Shown: positions 1-14,744, numbered from the stretch's first letter. The stretch: 64,000 bases of DNA from Mytilus edulis (GCF_963676685.1 NC_092348.1:23907386-23971385), one strand, 5' to 3'. Notes: generated by a model not told the origin, from the sequence alone. Program-made: numbers and translations.

Positions 1-1781
1 AGAAGAAAAATCAATGTGTAATTTGAAACTCTATTGAACTCAAGCCAGGTGTTGAATGAAAAAACTTTTAGAATTTATTTCAACAGTATAAAAATAATCA
101 AATTTTATTTGTTTTCCAGAAATAAATCTTTCGTCGTAAAGGCAGTAATATCTAATCTGCTTATAGATAAGTTTCTAAATCTTTAATTCATGATGCATAT
201 AAAATCTATATTTCCTATTGTTGGTAGCATTTTGTTATGTGTTTAAGTATGGAAAGAATAATTTTATATGTGACAATACTGTAATTATGAACTGTTTACA
301 TAGAAGAATACAGGGCAACTGGTCAATGGTAAGAACAAACTGCTCTTCAAGGAAATGGGAAAAAATGAAAATCAGTAAAAATTAATTCATCCTTGATGGT
401 AAATTGATTTCACTTTTCATGCTGAAAGAAAAGAACATCTGCGAGATATTTCTCAACCAAAGAGGAACGCATACAATAATAAAAAGTTCTGCACTTAAAG
501 TTGTCAGATAAAAATAACTCTTATATTACTTGTCATTTATTGAAAAGGAAAAAATACAATGTTAAACAGAAATAAATATTTGTAAAAAGGTAATTTTGAC
601 ACACATTAATGAATAATTTTATGGTTGAATAAAAACAACAATTATTTGTGTCTTTATTTCGCTCTTGAAATCGTCGTTGACAGTTTGTCCATATTGACCA
701 GAATTTGGTGGCCTCACGTGCGCTCTCCTGTACTCGCTCTTGAACATGCGATGAAATGCCAATTTCTACAAATAGAATAAAACTATGTTTTTCATTTTTT
801 CCAATTTCACTATACCAGTAGTAAAAGTTATATCATCTAGGTGATATAAAAAATACGACAAAGTTTAAACGCCGTTTGTAAAATCAGTTATACATAGAGC
901 AGTTAATGGTAAAGAAACGGTTTCTTGACAAGTTCACAGTAGCCATACAGTATATCAAATAAAAAAAAATATATAGGGGAAACAATAAATAATAGTTATT
1001 GTCAATACTAATAAAATTATAATAATTAAGATAATGAGAATGATAATGAGGAAAAAATTGTAGTTGCACTTACATTCGTATATCAATTTAAGTATTAAAT
1101 AATTCAATTCTTGAGATAGTACAGATTTTTTGGTAAAATCAGTGTTTCATTTATAATAGATATGTACGTTTTTATGGTTTATCTATCTCTTCGAATGTTT
1201 AACTAGAAACTGAGGTTTAAATATGTGGCCAGTATTGTCTGAACTTAAATATAATGCGAATTTTGCCAAAGATTTGGTTTGAACAATATCAGGTAAAGTA
1301 CGTATTATTATTATTTTATTGTTATTTATTATGAGAATTAGTTTGTAAGCCTTTTCAACACATAAATTACTTTGTTGGACAATAAACATCAGTACAGATT
1401 ATATACTGTTACAATTAAATTTCTGCAAAAGGCTGACAAATCTGATAATAATTTATTTTATTGATATACAGTAATAAATAATATATATAAATACAGATAA
1501 AATTCGGTATATTTCATTATTTTTTTTCGGATAATATACTTATAAAATTACCGTAATATACTTTTTTTAAATAAATACATGCTATGTGTTTAAAAAATAT
1601 TGCCCCCGATTGTCTCAAATTTACTTGTATATAGCTTACCGACTTCATGCAGATGATTACTTGACTTGATTTCTGTTGATATATAAAACTTGAAGCAAAA
1701 ATACCGTTGATAATGAACAAACAGGACAGTTGCTTCTGGAATAAGATACATATTGACACGAGGTGGTTTTAGATTGCTACT
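1..1781. other. Gene-free AT-rich sequence
   Basis: No open frame above 80 codons and no recognisable domain or repeat family is seen. The content is A/T runs and simple AT-rich DNA, consistent with intron or intergenic sequence. Confidence 0.6.
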
Positions 1782-2122
1782 GTGTTATGTTTTGTTTCCG
1801 TCATGTAATGTTGTCATTTTAGCAGTATATTTAACATTGCCTTAAAGCGAAGAGGTTTGTCTAGCCACAATACCAGGTTCAACACACCATCTTTTCTTAA
1901 AATGTCCTGTTCCAAGTCAATAATATGGCAGTTGTTATCAAATAGTTCGTTTCTATGAATGTTGCATTGTTGTTTGTTTTTTGTTGCACTTCTGTGTTCT
2001 GTTATTTTGTTGTTTTCCTCTTATTGTTGTTGGTTTCCCTTGGTTTTAGTTTGTAACCCGGATTTGTTTTCTCTCAATCGATTTATGACTTATGAACAGC
2101 AGTATACTACTGTTTCCTTTAT
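1782..2122 (+). repeat. Dispersed repeat family F1, copy 1
   Basis: This copy shares order and wording with 14,880-15,213: a GTCATGTAATxTTGTCATTT start, a 'ccaggttcaac...caccat' block, a run ending in TCAATCGATTTATGACTT, then ACTACTGTT and CCTTTATT. At least nine further copies or part-copies occur in the window on both strands. No coding capacity is visible. The family's class is not known to me; the fixed 3' end and variable 5' length look like retroposon copies. Confidence 0.75.
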
Positions 2123-2149
2123 TGATAAACTGTTATAAAGGTCTTTTTG

Positions 2150-2330
2150 TTTATCATTCTTCTCCACCCCTGGGATCGATTTCCTTAGCTGTATTTGGCA
2201 AAATCTTTCGGATTTCGGGTCCTCAATGCTCTTCGACTTCGTTCCTTATTTGTCATTTAAATTCACTGCTGATTCTTTTGTAGACGTACAACGCATCTTG
2301 TATCTTTGATGAGTTTTATTTACGTATAAT
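2150..2330 (+). repeat. Dispersed repeat family F2 (mussel-type 'CGCGTCTGGCG' repeat), decayed copy
   Basis: The sequence matches 33,247-33,434 through the stretch 'CCTTAGCTG.ATTTGGCAAAA', 'TCCTCAATGCTCTTC.ACTTCGT' and 'TTTTGTAGACG', ending in 'GATGAGTTTTATT'. Its CpG-rich core is mutated here. The 33 kb copy and the empty site opposite 49,036-49,283 define the family better. Confidence 0.7.
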
Positions 2331-2334
2331 AAGA

Positions 2335-5300
2335 ACACTCAAATATACATGCCCCAATACCATAATTGATACATTATGTACAATATTATTAATTTTGTGT
2401 GTGTATCTATGAATATTTACTGTTTTGTATGTTTTTCTGGAGTGTACACTAAACATGATTATAGTTTTGTTAAGTTGGAATCGCCTTAATAATCATAATA
2501 AAGTTATGTTCTTTCCTATCTGTATTCTATAGGTTGCTATAAAAACCCCAGTCTTGAAAAAATCAGACACAATATTTAATGCCAAACTATTATTTTGCAT
2601 AGGAAAAAAAACTCTGCTGAAAATTTCAGTCATCTTTTATCTCTTACAAGAAATTCAACTAAAAACAACAATTTATTTGAAAAGATGATTTTTTATCACT
2701 TTAAATGTTGATTTAGGTGTTCATAGATAACGCGAAGTGTTCCTTAAATCTAAAGGTTTGTAAAATTAAGCCAATTACATAGAAACACGTGTGATTTCTT
2801 TGAAATCAAAACATTTCGACAATTTACGAAGATACGTACTATCAAATGTTGTTTTATTTGATGAAGTGCAAACAAACGATGGCTAAAAACTAGTTCCTTA
2901 TCATGACGTCGCTGAAAGTTATATGAAATTTCAATATCATTCAATACTGTTTAGAATTATCAGCAAATCACCTTACCAACAAATATAGAAAACTTGTGGC
3001 AATATTTTTAAAAGTTACACTACCAACACTTAAGGCAACCAGTTGTCACTGTTTGAGCAGACCACATGACCATTGATTAAAACAACAGATTACTTTACCA
3101 TCGATAAAGATACCAGATCACAAAACCATCGATAAAGACAATATAAATACAACAAGGGTTTACCGTACTAGGCAGCCATCTCAACATCGACAAAGACAAT
3201 CATAAGCAAGAACGCAGCTAACGACATCCACTTGATTACAGGCTCCTGAGTTGGGATAGCCACAAAAATATTAGGCATGCTAATTAATGTTTGCCAGCGC
3301 TCAAACATCCCCATTACTTGAGAAAAGGTGTTATTGCACAACACATGAAACAAACTCTGTATAAATCAGTTACACCCAACTTAAGTGCACAAACTTAACC
3401 AAACTAAGAGTGCTCGCTGTTACCGAAATTGGTCATGCCAGATGCGACATAATTGCTAAAACATCTAAAAGAATCTACACTGAAATAAAAAATTGTTTGT
3501 CAATAACCATCTGAGAAAAAACAACGCATATTATAATCCAAATTATAGAATATGAAAAAAGACATTAAAGTAATTGAAGAATTATATTATAACCTTTCAG
3601 TGCTCAAATTACAGTGGATTAGATACCTTTCTGAATGAAAGCAGTCTCTGAAGTCCAAGCGATCTTTGGACTGTTCAATAAGGCTTTTTTTTTTATGAAA
3701 TATTGCTTTGTTGAATTGTGTCTTCATAGAAACAAGCAAATACTACACCAATTTTTGGAATCGAAACTACTTTAATCATATTATTGAAAAAAATAATACT
3801 GCTATATATGTTTATATCATTCATCTGAAAATTATTTCAGCGACTAGTATAATACATATTAATTTTAATTTTGTTTGTGTTGTGAAGCAATAATTTTTGT
3901 TTTTCAAGATTTAGAATTTGTTTTTGCGAGTGGTTTTCAAAATTGTCAACTGCATATTCTATATAATCAATTTAACAAGTTTGGTAATTTTTTCAAGTAT
4001 ATTCTCTCACGGGAATATTATGTCAGAACCGATTTTCTCAGTATGCCAAAGAAAACTCTTCATTGAACCATTACCAAAAAGTCGTTTCGTTTTCGTCTTT
4101 TAATATATATTATATAGAAAAGAAACACCAGCTAAATTACATTTTGTTTTGTTTTGCTAGCTAATAATAATAATGTCGGAACACATTCTGCTTTGAAAGA
4201 TAGCAGTAAAACAAGTGTTAAATTAATAAGCATAATTTACTTTTTGGTTCACACATTAGCTAAGAGTATTACTACCATGGGAAAGACAGAAAAAGGATAA
4301 TTCATAACACTTTAAAATGTAGAAATAGTCAATACGCACTTAAACTGAGTTGACATGTGATTTTCACGGTTCCCACATTGTATGATGATTTCTTTGTGTA
4401 CATTTCCATCGCGACTTAATAATATTTAACTGGCCTGAAACGTGAGGTCACATATTTCTATAACTACAACTCTCCAGAATCATTTAAAGGTGTTTTTTCC
4501 TCAAGTTTTCAGACAATAACAGGTTGTTTATAGGCTGTCGACATGCCACTTTATAAATGAACTCCAACTAGTCGTATAATTGATAGATGAATAGTGCACA
4601 TGTTTCTACCATTGCATTAAATCCGTGAAAAGTCATAAATATTTCATACTTTTCATAAATTACATTATTTACGAAGTACGTCAATGAGCCTTAAATACAA
4701 AATTAATTGCAAAATCATACTTTTTTCCTTTTTTGAATATTGATTCACAATGGTCAATGAAGCCTATGTCTTTGAATCACTTAACCTGTTAACATGAACA
4801 ATTAGTATTGTTGACCTCTCATTTTGGTTACACTGGAAAGGAAAACAAAGATTTTTTCCCGGCTATTGTAAGTTCAGCACTACAGTTTCAAACATACAAC
4901 AGTACATGCAGGTAAAACATTAAGAAGGTTCTAGATTTTAATGAATTTCACATAAGACACTGCATTTATACAGTTTTCAAGGGGAAATAAAACATATATA
5001 ACACCATATGTTATAAGTTTTTTTATAAAGCTGATTGCCAAACTTGTCTTATTTTTTACAATGTATTGTTTTGTATATATATATATCTGCTTCTTAATTA
5101 CGTATCTATAGTGACCATTTACTGACAGCTGGTATTATACCCTACCGAAAGGTCACTCAAAAACGTCTATCCAATGCTAAAGCATGGATGTAACATTAGT
5201 CCAAGCAGACAGTTTGTAATCAAATCAGGATGAGCTCTAAACATTGGGATACCTGTAAATACTTGATACTGAAAAGAAGCATACAACAATCATGTCTATG

Positions 5301-8300
5301 AAACAATTATTCTTAGCCTTTTAAGGATTTCATTACAATTTACTAGTCTACCTATCGGCAGCCATCTGACAAAGCTGAACATATAATTTCAATAAATATG
5401 CCTACTAAGCAACACGCCCAGCTTTGCACACGAAATCCTCTAGCTATAAACAATAGCGAGAGAAACTTTGCGATTAAACATTTTCTTTGTACTTTTAAGT
5501 TGTTTAACACATGAAGTAATTGCTTAGACAATTCAAATAACAATTAAATAATTTTTATCTGCGCTACCGACATTCTGACGAAGATTGACCCAGAATTTAG
5601 TGATATTAATACCTTAAACATTTTCATATCAGAAAATCAGTAAGCATTTATTTTCAGATTATCTAGCTATCTCCGCTATAACGATGTTAAATATATGAGA
5701 TTAACACGTGTAATATCAAATCAAGTTTGTGATCACTAATCAGCCGTGACAATAGCCATCGCCACCAAACACGATACGAGATAACATAGAAAATTATTGT
5801 TCTGTTGAGGAAACAAAACTGCTTTGTTCCTTTCTCTGTTCTGTGATTCTTATCAACTTGTCTGTCAAACATAATAACTTATTGATAAAGGTGTAAAGAG
5901 AGGAAATAAATAAACCCCACAAACGTTTCTGTTGCTTTGTCATATCTTACTTAGCAATGTTCCAAACAAAAAGTCTTCAACAAATCTGTATTTTGGTAGT
6001 CGGCCAGGCTTGAGTAAAATATTCCTGACAATTATAATTGAAAATACTAATAGCAAAGTAATTGAATATTAAGACTTTTAATCCAATAGTATACCTCTTA
6101 TATCTTGGCTTTATCTTGCAATTATGTTCAATAGTTAGAATTCGTAAATACAAAACTAAATTAGAAGATTTTCACCTGCTTATATGTTAAAGTCACAATC
6201 CCAAGTTAGTTGAAAATAATTGCTTATGTTTTGTTATGATGCTTATGATATGTTCAATTATTACTAGAAGTATAGGGGGAAAAGGAGAAACTATTCTGAA
6301 AGTATACAATAGGTTATAAAGTACATTATCAACTTTCAGGGGTTCTGTTCAGCTGTATTGTAATTGTTTCCGATTATAATAAAGTGTGAACAAAATTACA
6401 TTATCCCTTCTCTCTCAATAAGTAGCATGTTATCAAGCAAGGTAAATCTAACATATATCGTATTCCAGTTGCAGTCGACCTACTATGCAGCACCTTCATA
6501 CCAAGTTCATTTATTGTTAATGTGATTGTCCTGAATATGGATGAACTATTTGCCACTGGATATTAATACAACAAGCTTATAAAACAACCAATCAATCGTT
6601 TTAAGGTGCTCTAAGTGTGTTTAATTCTTTAATCTTCGATATAATGTGTAATATGTAGGAGTCGCATTTGAAAACGTTTTCTGTAATCATCTCAGTATAT
6701 TTCAAAAAAAAAAGGATAGTCTTGAATTTTTAATAATAAGCGTTGTTTTTGAATTTGCGTGAACATCAAAGGTGAATTATAAAGCACCATTCACAGAAAT
6801 TTATGGATAAGATTGAACGCAAGTGAGTCAAAATAAAATTTATTTATTCGCTAAGGAATTAGTCTAAATTTAATAAACGTACATGTGTTTTAGATCTGAT
6901 TTATTTTGAATCAATTACAAAGACAATGTGGATATAATACATCAGAGTAACGTAATATAAAAGATTTCAAATTCAATCAAAGCGATGTACTGAGCTTTTT
7001 GTATTCTCCTGAACGTTTGTTATAAATGTACAACACGTGTCAACCAAATGTTTTATCAATCAATTTCAATCTTTTCTGAAATCGACATCCATTTCCAACG
7101 AAAATATCTTGTTGAGAACAGCTGCCCACAATGCAAGCAGTCCGATGTCACGCATCTGATGTCCATGTTTGTGCAATGCTTTGTTTCTATAAACTGGGCT
7201 AATCGACATGCAACCGGAAGTTCTTTTTCTTCTTAAATTTCCGGGTACAAAACAGGTGTCACTGATTCGGTCAATTAAGTAAGTGTCTCCGTTTGACATT
7301 TAAGGACTTCCGTTTTATCAAATAAACACATTGAGTATTACAAAAAATACAACTGTCTTTAATGTAGAAACTCTTTACTCACTTTTTTTTTTAAATTTAA
7401 GACTAGCCAATATATTCCATCTTTGTATATGTTAATTGGTTAAATAATAAATCTTATAAATGAACAAAATTAATTCAAATTTAAAAACTTTTGAACAGAA
7501 GCGTAATACTATATTTATGCAAAGATCATTTGACTTGAGAATTTTAAAAAATGTGAATTAAAGAAAAAAAAATATGTCAGAAACATTCATTTTGATACTT
7601 ATTCTAGTCGGATTAGCTATAAATGTTAGATTTGCAGAGATTCAAAATAATTAAACTTTACTTTGCCTCTAAAGACGAGAAGGGCAAAAAAAACAAACAA
7701 AAAACAAAAAAACGTAAAGACAAAAGTTTTAAAAAAATAAATAAAAAATTGTGACATGTTATGAACTAAAACTTTTGAGACCCCAAAATTATTGGTCACT
7801 AATCTAAAGCTTTATTACATCTTTATAAATGATATATATGATGATTTTATGCAGATTTACAAAATGTAAATATAAAAATATACAGAGAGATTTATGTTAA
7901 TATATTTTCCAAATTCTAAATAGGGCACCGTTACTAAAATGGAAATTGGCAATCCATAAAAACAATAGCCATAAAATGTACTTTTTAAATCCCCTAAAAA
8001 GGATTAAGACTGCCTGTTACCAAAAGTATGTGTTTACATATGGTCATACTATCCTCATTCTTATGAAAATAATATTTTTTAGGGACATCAATATTTGAAA
8101 TGACTTCGTACTGTTTTATATTTTTAATATTGAGAGAAATTTCATAGCTGTATACTATCTTTACAATTGTGCATCTGAAGACCAACATTTGGATTCAATC
8201 ATCTAAAATATGACCAAAAAAAAAGGAGATGCGATATGAGACAAGCAATCATAGGCCAAATGTCGAATATGTTCATCGAATCTGAACATTACTTTGACTT

Positions 8301-8535
8301 TTGCGCATAATTTCGCATGGTATGACCTTTCTTTAGAAATAAAAAACTATAAAAACAAAACTGAATGAAACGATTATGGGCGGAGGTAACAAAAAAATAT
8401 GCGTTGAGATGATGATATATCTGTTTGGCTTAGTTTATACCAGTACTTATATTTTACTGCATTCAATACTATATTCATGTATTGTACATAAGTTTAGCTC
8501 TAAACATCATTAGAACAAAAAGGCAGCAGTTTGAA
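2335..8535. other. Gene-free AT-rich sequence
   Basis: About 6 kb with no recognisable gene or abundant repeat. Four short minus-strand frames have splice-like edges (near 3,168-3,290, 5,352-5,460 and 7,066-7,299) but none shows a domain; they are listed under rejected observations. It could be intron of a large gene or intergenic DNA. Confidence 0.5.
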
Positions 8536-8539
8536 AAAA

Positions 8540-8700
8540 AAGAAAGGTAATAAAAGAGAGACGAATGAAAAGGGACATTCAAACAAACAAGTCGTAAATA
8601 AACTGACAACGCCATGGCTAAAAAAGACAAAGACCAACAGAAAAATATAACACAAAATGCAACAATAGTATTTATAAAAATGATTACCATAAAATAGTTT
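8540..8700 (-). repeat. F3 repeat: 3' tail of Penelope-like element
   Basis: The plus strand reads 'AAAGGGACATTCAAAC...AACTGACAACGCCATGGCTAA', the same order as 44,925-44,970, where this sequence lies directly downstream of the Penelope-like reverse transcriptase on the minus strand. I therefore read it as a 5'-truncated copy of that retroelement. Short overlapping open frames here are chance. Confidence 0.65.
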
Positions 8701-8769
8701 TATTGTATTTTCAAGAGTTTTTAGTACTACCCCATAAAACGAACAACAAAATATTAGCAAAACTTTATT

Positions 8770-11700
8770 TTTTCATAATGGTTTGTTCTGTTTTGCATCT
8801 ATACTAAGTTCAATGCTCCTAATTGGTAAAGCAATGGTAATTTAACCTTCAACCTTACATTAAGATATAATTTGCAAAAACAATTAAATTAACTCTTTGC
8901 ACAGTAAATATTTTGACAAGACAGACAGCCATTGCTATTACAGTTTGGATGCACACTAGGTGAAGCGGTAAATGAAATATACATCTTTTGGATAATTACA
9001 ATATTAAGACATCTAAAATAACGGAAGTTAACAAATGTCAATTTCATGTCTAAGCAACTGTTTTCACTTCCGGATAATGCATCTGTTTTAATTTACATTT
9101 TCTGAACATTTGGAAATAATTAGTTTTCTACAAAAAGTATTGGAGTTTAATTCAAGAGAATAAATGCAGTATATATTAAGCACAAATAGATGACCCATTC
9201 ATTACATTTAAAAATGGTAACGTGAAGACAATTAAAAAAAAAGCAAAACACGGCTTAAATTCTCTAATTTACATACATGTGGGACTGTGCTACAGGGGCC
9301 CTTTTTTGTGATTTTGATTCTATTTGTTATTTCTTTCAATTCTTTTTGCGTGCTAAAATTTGATTTTTTTTCTGTGTTGAAATTTTATAATATACCTCAA
9401 TTTACACGGAATATTTTTTTAAATGCTGATAATCTTCTCTAATATTTTTTTTTCTGAACTAATGTATCTGTTCCTTTTTCAAATTTGTGTCAGTTACACG
9501 CCGATGAAGTACTTCGTAGATAAAAAAAATACTAATGACGTAACAACACGATCATGAGTAAAATATTAATAAAACGATATTGAGATTTACTTCAGAGACA
9601 ACATACCAGCAACAAAATTAAGTACTATAGACGACTTTTAGCACAGCTCTCGCTCAAGCATAGTTATAGTTCCTTGTCCGAATTTGGCATTACTTTTGGT
9701 TTAGTTTGGTTTTATTAGTTCCTCAGTGCTTTCAAATGTTCTTGCCTCAATTCTTACTGAAGAGACTTTAATTGGCGAAAATCGCGAAAAAATAAATCGC
9801 TCGCCAAAATTAGTTGGTTTACAGTATTAGTTTCCTATTAAAATCGACCTTACATGTGTGACAATCAAAGCGTTATTTTCAACTATTAAATCAGAAGACT
9901 TTAAATAGTCGTATATATACATTTTCCTAATGTTCCGCCACACCGGCTGAGGAATAACATTTTGTTTTAAAATGTTGCATACACATCCGTTGTAAAATCT
10001 AAATATACCTCGGGTATAATAGAAGCCTTCAGTGTATATACAATTTCAGATCCAGTTTAATTTATACTCATGCAGTAGTAAAAGCCAAACTCAATTATGT
10101 ATTATAACGTTGTTAAAGTGACCTAATTTGAAATTGAACATATTATTTCAATTAATATTTATTTTCCATAATGGACCTATATTAATAAAGCAGATTTCAG
10201 CTGATCAAGGGGTTCAACAAAAGGTTATGGTAATAAATGTAAGTGATATAAATCTCGAAGGCGGATATCACTTTGTTGTTCTCCCAATTTTAGCCTTATC
10301 TTGCACATGATAAACACAAAGGTATTCGAATTAAACACAATGCTGTATTAGATAGTGTGAACGATACCAGAAACAGTAGATGATGTGTCAAGTTCCGAAA
10401 GACTTCGGGGAGGTAACAGATGCTTCAAAAGTCTGAAATCTTTTTAAGCTCGCAGAGGGACAAATTAAAGCTGAAAGACTATATATGCATCTGCAATTGA
10501 TGCGTTTTCATGGTACTCGTTTTTAATGCTCGATTAAAAAAAAATTATGTAGAAACAGTTATAGATTACCAAGCTTTTCGGAGAGTATGTTTTAAGATTG
10601 TTATAGCGTTCGTTATCGGATACTCGAAAGAAACTATACCACAGTGTTTATTGTAACTCTGACCATTTGGCAAAGTATATGGATCCCTGAAATAACTTAC
10701 ATGTACATGTACGTCGCGAATTCTTATCTCAGGGTGAATGTAGATATAGGTCACATATTTCTGCTCAATACTTATGAAAGTTGACATAGAATGTGCTCAC
10801 TACAAGTATACATGCAATATAAATAGTAAATGTGATACGAAAACATTAATATCAACCTCTAGTTCACCTTCCTCCGTCACATAATCTACCAAACATAACG
10901 AGTGATATTTTCACCGTAATTCCGGACGACATTAACATGACCCTTCCCGATGTTGTACACGTTGTACTGTGTAATTTTCACATCACAACAGCGATTTTAC
11001 AAGAGGAATGTTGTCGTTGCTTGGTGATCTTGGCAATGATATAACGTAGATTTTACCCGTTGCGTCCTTGGGTTGTTGGCAGGTATGTCTATAACACATG
11101 TATGCTGTCCCATAACAGATATAGTGTGGCAGGTGTCCATGTGTTTTAGGTTAGGTGTATATGCTCAGCATTCCTGTCATAATTTGACAGATTTTCGTGA
11201 CTAACTCAATGGCTATACATGCCCAAAACCCCCTTGTATTCATACTTTTATATAATACAATGAGAAATGGTATTAAAATGTTGGCTTCTGATATATTTGC
11301 ATCTTACAGAAGATAATTACAACATCTCTATTTTTTAAGAACTCAATTTTGTATGTGTACTCTAATGGCGTTTTCTTTTTGAAAAAAAACTACTTGAACA
11401 CAAATTTAATGACGTCAACTAAACCATATTAAACTTTACATGCAAGAGTATTTCCTAAACAGAAATAGCCAAAATTAGTGCTGAGAGCAAAAAATCATGA
11501 TTAAATCAAAAGTATATCTGGATTTGCTAGCTGTTGAAACCTTATGTTGACCTATTGTAGTTAAAATTTACGTCATTTGGTCTCTAGTTGATAGTTGTGT
11601 CATAGGTAAATTATAATACCATATACATACTTTTTTTTATATTTGTATACATTTCAATGAAACTGCAATCCGACAAACACATGCATGATAACTACCAATA

Positions 11701-13860
11701 ACAAGTAGAGGTCAGTGTATAACGGTATTCAGCGATAGATAAGCCAGTGCATTATATCAAGCACTGTTAAGCTTTAATTTAGCCATTTTGTTTTATTTCT
11801 ATTATTTTGTGTTTTTATATATGCATTAACATTTTTGTTGTTTTATCGAACAATTCTAATTTTTTGAAGCAATGAACACTATTGATCAGTGCAAAGTGAG
11901 AGGTTACAACTGAACCCGCAGTATATACACTATCCATGTATCAGAAGAATTAACAACAAAAAAACAAAAATCACTAGATTTTACGGTATAAAATTAATAC
12001 TGTTAAATAGCAGAATAAAATATTCAGACTTGTCAAATTAAAATAGTCAACGAACTTTTATCTGTAAAATTCAAAAAAAGCATGCATTTTCATATTCGAC
12101 CGATGTTCTTTTTCAATTGAATCTATTCTGAACACTAAAAAACATGAAGAGGCTTAGTTGTGCACATCGTATTTCAGAAGTTCGTGTCGAACCAGCAAAT
12201 ACTGTTTTTATGATATTGGTATTTTCTTAGATTTATTGAACTATGACCTTTCATCAATACATCTTTAATTTTTGTTGTAGAAAATCTTTTTCTAAGTATC
12301 ATCTTCCATATAACAAATTTAGAAAGAACAAAATAACGGATATATATCACTTTAATTGATAGGTGCAAATGTTGAAAAGATTTCAGACAACTCAATGAAA
12401 GCAAAAGGTTATAGAAGCATCAAATTGTATCAATCTTTGAGACCGATTTATTGCATTTTTGTAGATAAAACTATAAAACCTAAGGTAATCTTAATACTTT
12501 AATTGACACGGAGTGTTTTAAATGTTGTTTACATATAAAATGTTATCGTAGATTACAGATTTTATACAATTATCTTCTATCGTGATGCTTTATCTGGCTA
12601 CATCAAACACTAGTTTGTCTGCAGCTTTTTGTAATTAGGAATTAACATGTTAGCACGTGCATTACATTAATTGATGATGAAGGGATATGAAAGTTTATGA
12701 ATGTGCAAAACAGAAGCGCGATATTTCATTTTTTACTTAAAAGTGTTTTTTTACCAATATATAGAATTACCTGAAGTTATGCGGGCATAAATTACCCTTT
12801 TCATTAAAATCCGAATGCACCAATGTAATTTCCGTTTACAGAAATAAAAGAAACTTTATTTATTAAACACATCTAAACAATTAACAGTTACATGCATGTT
12901 CAATCAATTTTAAACTTCAATATCTATTTAAACATCAAACTAAAAGGAACGATAAAGGTATACGTGTTAAGTTCTTATCCAGGATGAGAGCGGAAAACAT
13001 TTGGAAAATACATGCGCAGTCATAAAGGGCAAAGATAGTCCATTATTTTTCCAAATACCGATTTTTTTTTTATATTTAATAGTATCAACTTGCAAACATA
13101 CGGAAGCCGCTACGTGTCGTCGGCAATTGTTTTCATTTTATAACACCTAAGCTTTCTCGTTACTACGATTTAATAACTCGGTAAAATATTATCATTTCAA
13201 TTTTAATAGCATACGACAAACGTTTTCTTGGTCCAAAATATATTAATGGTCGACATATTTGAAGTTAACAATCGGCATCATGATTTGGAAAGCAGTGATG
13301 GTTTATTCATATCAAAGTCAGCGAAGGTTATGTTATGAAGAATCCGTGGATACTTGAAACAAAATTATAAGAGCATATATGAGCGGTTCTATCCTTTCTT
13401 TAACGATTGTATATATTAGATTTTTTGGCTTTCATATATATTGGTGTTTAAATTTTGCAATTGTAGGAATAATTTCCAGATAACAGTAGCAGATATTTGG
13501 AAGATGAAATTTTTAAAGAAGTATAAAATCTGTTGGTATAGAAAAGATTGCAAAATTAAGGCAACGTTAGTTTACCGCAGTTCAAATATCATAAATCGAC
13601 AAAAAAGATAAACAAAAGCAGCAATCGAAAGCTAAAGTAATCGCACAATTTAAAAAAGATGCAAGTCCTGGGGCGTCGACGGTGCAAACTCATCTTGATT
13701 TGCATGCATCACGTGTCATTCTCTAATCAAAAGTCAGTCAAAATGTCACAATTTAAGATAAAACGAATTTGGTCATATTACTGATTAGGCGACTATCCTG
13801 GTATCTGAAAAAAGATCCCAGACTGCAAAAAAAATGACGCATGTGAGATGAGACACAGAC
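8770..13860. other. Gene-free AT-rich sequence
   Basis: No recognisable gene. One minus-strand frame (10,570-10,686) sits between an AG and a GT but has no known domain. The stretch 10,860-11,110 is less AT-rich than its surroundings and has a good-looking CAG/GTATGT donor near 11,081 on the plus strand, but every frame leading to it contains stops. Confidence 0.45.
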
Positions 13861-13864
13861 ATAC

Positions 13865-14014
13865 CGTAGCTGACAGCAAATTCGTCATGATGATCGCAAT
13901 AAATGCAAAGATGAACAAAAGACTGAGCCGGAATGGTTCAGGTCCTAAATAAACCAAAATGGGGTCTAGCGAACGACCGTTGATTGGTAATGAACTTCCC
14001 TTGTTCCCTTGTTC
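13865..14014 (-). CDS. Candidate 50-codon internal exon of a membrane protein
   Basis: On the minus strand a pyrimidine-rich stretch ending CTTATGCAG precedes an open stretch of exactly 150 bp, which is followed by GTATGT. Both splice sites are therefore good and the exon would be phase 0 at both ends. The peptide begins EQGNKGSSLP and ends with a strongly hydrophobic segment of about 20 residues (LSLLFIFAFIAIIMTNLLSA), which would be a transmembrane helix or signal anchor. I do not recognise the family. No partner exon can be joined with confidence, so this could still be chance in AT-rich DNA. Evidence seen: splice signals, frame length and hydrophobicity. Inference: that it is an exon. Confidence 0.3.
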
Positions 14015-14104
14015 CTGCATAAGATTGATTGGCGGACATAGGAGTTGTAGCAATATTTGCGTATAGGGAGTAAATTACAATTACCATATCAATCATATCT
14101 GTAG

Positions 14105-14245
14105 TCTTAAAATTGAGAATGGAAATGGGGAATGTGTCAAAGAGACAACAACCCGACTAAATAAAAAACAACAGCAGAGGGTCTTACATTGTGTTAAAGG
14201 CAGAAAGGCCAAAAACAGCATATTAGGCATAGGGATACATGATAT
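14105..14245 (-). repeat. Dispersed repeat, 'caaagagacaacaaccCGAC' family
   Basis: The plus-strand text 'ATTGAGAATGGAAATGGGGA' followed by 'TGTGTCAAAGAGACAACAA' is the reverse complement of the end of the 35,365-35,505 copy ('GTTGTCGCTTTGACATATTC' to 'CTCAATTTTA'). It is an abundant mussel-type 3' repeat end of unknown class. Confidence 0.6.
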
Positions 14246-14744
14246 ACAACACCGGACTTACATATGATCCAAGACGTTCAGAAATGAATGAGTTTTGTAA
14301 CAGAAATAGCAGCATGACCCTATAGTCTTATATGAACACAGGGAAAATTGAAATTTGTTATTATGAAATTTTGTAATTTAGTTTAAACTTAGAAATGTAC
14401 CGTGGTTGAATATATATCTTGTATGGATTTGGTTTTACGCGTGGTCATTTTTTATTGTATTGGCTTTTCAACGTTTGTATAAGGACCTCTATAAGGAGTT
14501 AGATTTTTAAATCTTTTATACACGATTTATTTGTTTATAGTTTGATTTAGAAGAAATACCGACAAAGCTGAAAAATATAATTAAATATCTAATCATTAAC
14601 ACAATTCTATATTAATATTCCTGTAATTGTTATAAAATTTATCAAATAACAAGCATAATCTTGAAATATATCCAATTTTTAGAACTTACCTGTGACGTCA
14701 CTTTTGTGGCGTTGATCATGTCGTGTGACGGACAGTTTGTGGTT

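Noticed and set aside
3168..5543. Two short minus-strand frames (3,168 and 5,352) with hydrophobic tails that both end near AGATGGCTGCC
   Set aside because: The shared words fall in different reading frames, so they do not support a duplicated exon.
7066..7299. 77-residue minus-strand frame with mixed, protein-like composition
   Set aside because: No domain, no convincing splice sites at both ends, no neighbouring coding evidence.
10570..10686. 117 bp minus-strand stretch between TTATTTCAG and GTAATC
   Set aside because: The donor is weak, there is no domain, and such open stretches arise by chance in 64 kb of AT-rich DNA.
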